A stretch of DNA of 64,000 nt, from contig NZ_RBWX01000007.1 of NCBI RefSeq assembly GCF_003634215.1, positions 1,350,945-1,414,944 on the forward strand. The letters run 5' to 3'. The position numbers and the translations under genes were made by a program. Below the pieces are notes generated by a model. The model saw nothing but the letters and a program-made list of their open reading frames with translations, was not told the DNA's origin and made no database searches. Each line of letters begins with the position of its first letter. Within the stretch, counting starts at the first letter, position 1. Of the stretch, positions 59,858 to 64,000 are shown in pieces. This DNA comes from Sphingosinicella microcystinivorans (GTDB taxonomy: Bacteria > Pseudomonadota > Alphaproteobacteria > Sphingomonadales > Sphingomonadaceae).

Positions 59858-62620
59858 CTAGCCTATCCCGGCTCCTGCAACTTTTCCTGCAGGCCGAGAT
59901 GGCATCACCATCTGCGCGATGGCCGTTTGCACCTGGCCGGCGCGCTCGTTGATGGCAGAAATCAGCTTCCCGCGATCGTTGGTGAACACGGTGGCGGACG
60001 CCTTCGCCCGAGAAATCCCCACATAGAAGCTCTTCTGATCGACAAGGTTGGTGGCCCGGCTGTCGGCGTGGATGATGACGTGGTCGGCGGTACGGCCCTG
60101 TGCGGCGAATGTGGTCTCGACATAGGCATGGGCGATGTGCCTGTCGCGCGCCGCGTCCAGGTTCAGCGTTTCGCTCCTGCCTTTCGACATCTGGATGATG
60201 GCCGTGCGGGACTTCTCGTCCACTGCAATCACGACGCCGCGCCCGCTGTTGACCCGGCCCATCTCGCGATCGTTTCGGGTGAACCGAATGCTGTCACCGG
60301 CTTTCAGCTCCAGCGACTGCGGCGCAAAAGCCTGGCTCTTGCCAGCGCCCCATTGCCGTAAACGCCAATCCACCTCACGCCCGTCCTCCGATTTGAGCGT
60401 GATGGTGGCCCTGGCCGGATCGATGCTCTCCACCTGGTAGGCTTCGCCGCGCGCCACGCCCTTGTCGGCATAGTCGCGGGTGAACCGGACAATGTCGCCC
60501 TTGTCATAGCTCAAGGGATCACGTGCCTCCGCGCGGGTCAGTCCCTTATTGGCAAGACTCTCCACCGTGACGGCGGGGCCGGTGAGCACGCCCGACCGCG
60601 TCAGCGCCGCCCGAATATCGGAGGTCAGAGAATCGCGCCCCTCGCGCGAAGGCTCGATGACAAGCGTGCGCGCGCGGCCAGCCTCGTCCAGCCCAGCATA
60701 TGCCTCGGCAATGGCGGCGAACCTTGCGGCGCGGTCGGCACGCTCGATGATCTGCCCGCCGCCCCGATCGAGCGCGTCGAGCGCCGCCTTCGCGTCTCCG
60801 GCGATCGATGCCAGCACGGCCTCTCTGGTCGCGGCGTTGGTCTGCCGGACGATGTCGGCGAGCCTCGCGGTTTCCATACCGGCGCCCTGCAGCTGCGCGA
60901 ACGCCGCGCCTGCGTCGACCGATCCAAGTTGCTTCACGTCACCGACAAGGAGGACGCGGGCATTGTGCCGGTCGGCGAGGTCGAGCAGCCGGGCGGTATC
61001 GCGGGCCGAGAGCAGCGAGGCCTCGTCTACGATCCACGCGGCGGGCTGGCCCTGAGGCAATCGCTCGGGTGACAGTAGGTGCCGCGCGACCGTGTCGCCG
61101 CGCGTGCCGAGCGCCTCGCCCAGCACCATCGCCGCCGATGCAGTGGGGGCAAGCGCGATGACGGATACGCCGCGCGCCTCGGCCTCGCGCGCGAGCGTGG
61201 CGAGGACGGTGGTGGTCTTGGCGGTGCCCGCAAAGCCTTGCAAGGCGGTGACCCGGTTCCGGCTGCTCAGGAGCTGCGCGGTGGCTTGGCGCTGGTCGGC
61301 ATTCCAGCTGAGCCCCGCGCGTTCCGCCTGCGCGGCGGCGTTGGCGACGGCCTTGGCGGTGGCAAGCGGCGAAGCGATCGGGGCAAGGGTACCGCGTCCT
61401 TCCGCCTCGATGCGCAGCATCCGGGCTTCGGTCTCGACATTCCGGCAGGTGGTAAACCCGGCGAACGCCGCGCCGCGCCGGTCCAGAAAGGTCCGCTCGA
61501 TCAACGCGCCTTTGTCAGTCGCCGCCGCGAGCGCCACGCCGACCTGCGCGTAACTGACCTTGCCGAGCCCAACCCGACCGGCTTCCTCGTGCAACGCGGC
61601 AACAGAAAACACTGACTGTCGTTCGCCGAGGTTCTCGGCGGCGTGGGCGACGGCACGGCCCGCCAAGGTTGCCTCACGTTCCCTGTTAGCACGAAGGGAA
61701 GGGTCTACGGCCTTGGCTTCGGCCTGCTCGATCATCGCCAGTCGTGACTTCGACCCGAACCCGGCCGCGTCGGCTGTCTCCCGCCACCCGGCGACAAGTG
61801 CGGCATGATCGGCGGCGACCTTCGCTTGCCGCGTGTCGAGCGCTGCGATCTGCTTTTCAGACGCGCTCGCCGCGTCGCGCCACGTGCCGCGCGCGGCGAG
61901 CGCCGCTTCGATCTCGGCGCTGCGCGTGCTGAATGCGGTCACCACCGCGCCGGACACGCCCTTGATCTCGAACAGCGAGTCCTTGCCCGCCTCAATCTCA
62001 TAGCCGAGCTCGCGCACCTTCAAGGCGAGTTCCTGCCGGTAGATCGCGCCGATCTGCTTCTGAAGCTGGTAGATCGCGCGCGGTTCAAGGCTGCGCCAGG
62101 CGCCATCCTCGCCCTGCGTCGCGTTCATGATGACGTTGTGCGTGTGAAGCTGCGGGTCCTGCGCGCGGCTGGTGCCGTGCTGGAAGCTGGCAATGATGAG
62201 ATTGCCGGTCGGCTCGCGGACAATGGCGCCGCCGCCCCGGACGCGTGTGGCGGCCATGTGCGCCTCGACATGCGTCATCGCGGTTCTGACCGCGTGCCCA
62301 TGCGCCGCAATCAGCCGCCGGTCGCCCGCCACCTCGGCCATGATCGACACCGACTTGGGTGCGCTCAAGGTCACATCCCAGCCGGGGCGGTGCTCAAGCT
62401 GGCCGCCGCGCATCGTGCCGAGCTGCTGGGCCTCAACCTTGCCGTCCAGAAGCGCGCGGAACCGGTCGCGGTCCACCTCGCCGGAGAGACTTAGCGCCTC
62501 GGCGCCCTTTCCCTGCCACGCCGATGGAGAAAGACCGCCCTCGGCGTAATAGTCATCGGCCTCGTAGTAGCTGCTCGCTTGCGCCGAGCTGGTAAGCGCG
62601 GACACCGACGCGACCATCAC
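59858..62620 (-). CDS. MobF conjugative relaxase-helicase
   Basis: A 920-residue TraI/TrwC-like protein. N-terminal TrwC relaxase domain (1-320): catalytic tyrosines in SSYYEADDYYAEG (18-25), and metal-binding His148, His159, His161 in SFQHGTSRAQDPQLHTHNV. The RecD-like helicase domain follows: Walker A GFAGTAKTT (462-470), where the usual GTGKT reads GTAKT, and IVDEASLL as Walker B. It nicks and unwinds the DNA strand for transfer. Start is GTG 62620 or ATG 62617; both overlap the coupling-protein stop. Confidence 0.95.
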   Translation of the reverse strand: MMVASVSALTSSAQASSYYEADDYYAEGGLSPSAWQGKGAEALSLSGEVDRDRFRALLDGKVEAQQLGTMRGGQLEHRPGWDVTLSAPKSVSIMAEVAGDRRLIAAHGHAVRTAMTHVEAHMAATRVRGGGAIVREPTGNLIIASFQHGTSRAQDPQLHTHNVIMNATQGEDGAWRSLEPRAIYQLQKQIGAIYRQELALKVRELGYEIEAGKDSLFEIKGVSGAVVTAFSTRSAEIEAALAARGTWRDAASASEKQIAALDTRQAKVAADHAALVAGWRETADAAGFGSKSRLAMIEQAEAKAVDPSLRANREREATLAGRAVAHAAENLGERQSVFSVAALHEEAGRVGLGKVSYAQVGVALAAATDKGALIERTFLDRRGAAFAGFTTCRNVETEARMLRIEAEGRGTLAPIASPLATAKAVANAAAQAERAGLSWNADQRQATAQLLSSRNRVTALQGFAGTAKTTTVLATLAREAEARGVSVIALAPTASAAMVLGEALGTRGDTVARHLLSPERLPQGQPAAWIVDEASLLSARDTARLLDLADRHNARVLLVGDVKQLGSVDAGAAFAQLQGAGMETARLADIVRQTNAATREAVLASIAGDAKAALDALDRGGGQIIERADRAARFAAIAEAYAGLDEAGRARTLVIEPSREGRDSLTSDIRAALTRSGVLTGPAVTVESLANKGLTRAEARDPLSYDKGDIVRFTRDYADKGVARGEAYQVESIDPARATITLKSEDGREVDWRLRQWGAGKSQAFAPQSLELKAGDSIRFTRNDREMGRVNSGRGVVIAVDEKSRTAIIQMSKGRSETLNLDAARDRHIAHAYVETTFAAQGRTADHVIIHADSRATNLVDQKSFYVGISRAKASATVFTNDRGKLISAINERAGQVQTAIAQMVMPSRPAGKVAGAGIG

Positions 62621-64000
62621 ACCGGCCCCTGGCTCGTGGGGGATGGCGAGGACTCGGACGGGGGCTGCGGGGCGGGCGCGGCGCGCTCCGACTGCCAGAG
62701 CGTGGTGCCCGGATCGCCAACGACGTAGCCCGGTTGGCGCGGCGGCCCGCGCCGCACGACATGATCGGCGGTCAGCTTCACGCGCGCCACCGGCAAACCG
62801 TCCGGCAGCAGCAGGAAGCCTTCATGCTTGGGGAGGCGCAGTTCGCTTTCGAGAACGGCGGGCCGCGTCTTGCGCATCCGGCCGAGCGTGGTGCGGGCGT
62901 CATCGTCGCCTTCGGCCAGCGCGTCGGTCATGGTCTGGATTTCGACATCGCACGTGCCAATGGTCTCGCTGGCCCACTGCCGGGTCTCGCTATCGATCGT
63001 TTGCAGGAACAGCTTGGTGTTGCAGCAGCCGAGCATGGACTCGGCAAGCTGCGGCCCGTAGCGGTGCCGCATCTGCCCGAGCGCCTGAAAGGTCAGTACG
63101 ACGGCAGCCCCGAACTTGCGGCCCTCGGGGAGAAGCCGCGCGAGATTGTCGACGCGGGGGAGGTCGGCAAGCTCGTCGAGCACGAACCAGATGCGCCGCT
63201 CGGGCGAGGGCGCGAGCCCCAGCACGGCGCTCGCGGCGCATTCGAGCCAGCAGGCGAGGAGGGGCTTCGACGCCTCAAAATAGTCTTCCTTGCGCGGCAC
63301 GAAGATCCACGGGCGCGGAGCCTTGCGCGCGTCGAGCCCGCTCATGAAGTCGCGGAACGCAAACGGCGCGCCGCCGCTGTCCTCGGCGCGCAGGAACTGG
63401 ACGATGTCGGCGGCCTTGGCGAGCATGAAGAGCACGCTGCCCGTCGCCCGGTCGGCATCGTCGGCAAAGGTCCGCGCCGACGATGTGTCGGTAAGCCACG
63501 CCTTGAGCTCGTCCTTGGTCTTCACCTGAAGCGCGCCAAGCAGCGCGGAGAGGGTGGTGTTTCCCTCGTCCCAGAGCTTGCGAATCATGTTGGTGACAAG
63601 GATGCGCGCGGTCTCCAGCCACACGTCGTGGTCCTGGCTGTTCGTCTCGGTGATGAACTGGTGCGCGATGCGCGCGGCGTCGGCGGGATGGGCGATTTCC
63701 GCGAAGGGCGTCCAGAACGCGCAGCGCGCATCGAACGGGTTCAGGATCACGTCGCCGCGCTCGGGCCGGTAGTAATGCGCGACGAACTCGCCGCTGGTGT
63801 CGTAGACGAGCGCGGCGTCGCCGCGCGCCTCGATCCCGTCGAGCAGCTGACGCAGCGCCGTGGTCTTGCCGCTGCCCGTCGTGCCGATCATCGCCATGTG
63901 GCGGGTTTCGAGCGGCGCGGGGATCGGCACGGTGCCGATCGCCAGGGCATCGGCACGCGCGTCGCTGGCCACGAGTTTCGCCAGCTTCTTCTCGGTGGTG
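62617..64000 (-). CDS. Type IV coupling protein TraD (VirD4-like), 5' end beyond the window
   Basis: The visible 460 or so residues lack the N-terminal membrane anchor; the frame runs open to the edge (TTEKKLAKL before an internal GTG at 63972). Walker A GTTGSGKTTAL and Walker B FVLDELADLP are present, as are the family stretches PFDARCAFWTPF and TFQALGQMRHRYG. It hands the relaxase-DNA complex to the type IV secretion channel. The stop codon overlaps the relaxase start, the standard layout of sphingomonad mobile elements. The C-terminus is Pro/Ser-rich. Confidence 0.93.
   Translation of the reverse strand, partial: TTEKKLAKLVASDARADALAIGTVPIPAPLETRHMAMIGTTGSGKTTALRQLLDGIEARGDAALVYDTSGEFVAHYYRPERGDVILNPFDARCAFWTPFAEIAHPADAARIAHQFITETNSQDHDVWLETARILVTNMIRKLWDEGNTTLSALLGALQVKTKDELKAWLTDTSSARTFADDADRATGSVLFMLAKAADIVQFLRAEDSGGAPFAFRDFMSGLDARKAPRPWIFVPRKEDYFEASKPLLACWLECAASAVLGLAPSPERRIWFVLDELADLPRVDNLARLLPEGRKFGAAVVLTFQALGQMRHRYGPQLAESMLGCCNTKLFLQTIDSETRQWASETIGTCDVEIQTMTDALAEGDDDARTTLGRMRKTRPAVLESELRLPKHEGFLLLPDGLPVARVKLTADHVVRRGPPRQPGYVVGDPGTTLWQSERAAPAPQPPSESSPSPTSQGPV

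Overview
The window reads as a chromosomal segment of a high-GC alphaproteobacterium, most likely a member of the Sphingomonadales. The support is family-level: a TorF-type outer-membrane porin beside glnB-glnA, an exosortase-A (XrtA)-type exopolysaccharide gene set, several TonB-dependent receptors, a PutA without a DNA-binding domain next to an Lrp-type regulator, and a MobF/TraD pair of sphingomonad style. No rRNA was seen. One tRNA (His) is present.

Layout. Positions 1-11.7 kb are core genes: porin, a secreted helical protein, glnA and glnB (minus strand, behind a plausible sigma-54 promoter), tRNA-His and the tamA-tamB outer-membrane assembly pair. Positions 11.7-16.5 kb are a small accessory patch: an S24/LexA-fold repressor that has lost its catalytic serine and seems to start at CTG, two small membrane proteins, a three-gene PIN cassette that includes a 47-residue gene, an IS1595-type transposase, and a 58-residue helix-turn-helix-like protein with its partner. 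Positions 16.5-21.7 kb hold exosortase-A-associated polysaccharide genes (glycosyltransferase, UDP-GlcNAc 2-epimerase, ligase) and an MscS channel. Positions 21.7-32.2 kb are central metabolism: putA and its regulator, a MaoC hydratase, a thiolase, a PilZ protein, pgl-glk, and an exported D-aminoacylase/serine hydrolase pair.

Positions 32.5-40.9 kb form a self-contained catabolic cluster: IclR regulator, cyclase-type hydrolase, cupin, SDR, 3-hydroxyacyl dehydrogenase, MFS carrier, beta-keto acid cleavage enzyme (BKACE) and TonB receptor. The logic is uptake, ring or amide opening, oxidation to a beta-keto acid and cleavage with acetyl-CoA. The substrate cannot be read from sequence.

Positions 41-52 kb look like a defence or conflict island. 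It has a nucleotidyltransferase gene translationally coupled to an ECF sigma factor, a nucleotidyltransferase-HEPN fusion, a truncated Abi_C-type abortive-infection gene, parDE, and a two-gene operon made of a 2022-residue protein (N-terminal Mrr-like nuclease plus long helical repeats) followed by a Schlafen/AlbA_2 protein. The last is the best candidate for an undescribed system.

Positions 52.5-59.2 kb are a tightly overlapping operon: TonB receptor, MotA/TolQ/ExbB channel, DUF2149 protein, and a CobN-like protein with a signal peptide and a C-terminal anchor. This matches the gene order logic of the Bacteroidota hmuRSTUV haem systems and suggests periplasmic metal-tetrapyrrole processing. 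Positions 59.9-64 kb carry a MobF relaxase and a TraD coupling protein that runs off the edge, so a conjugative element begins at or before this point.
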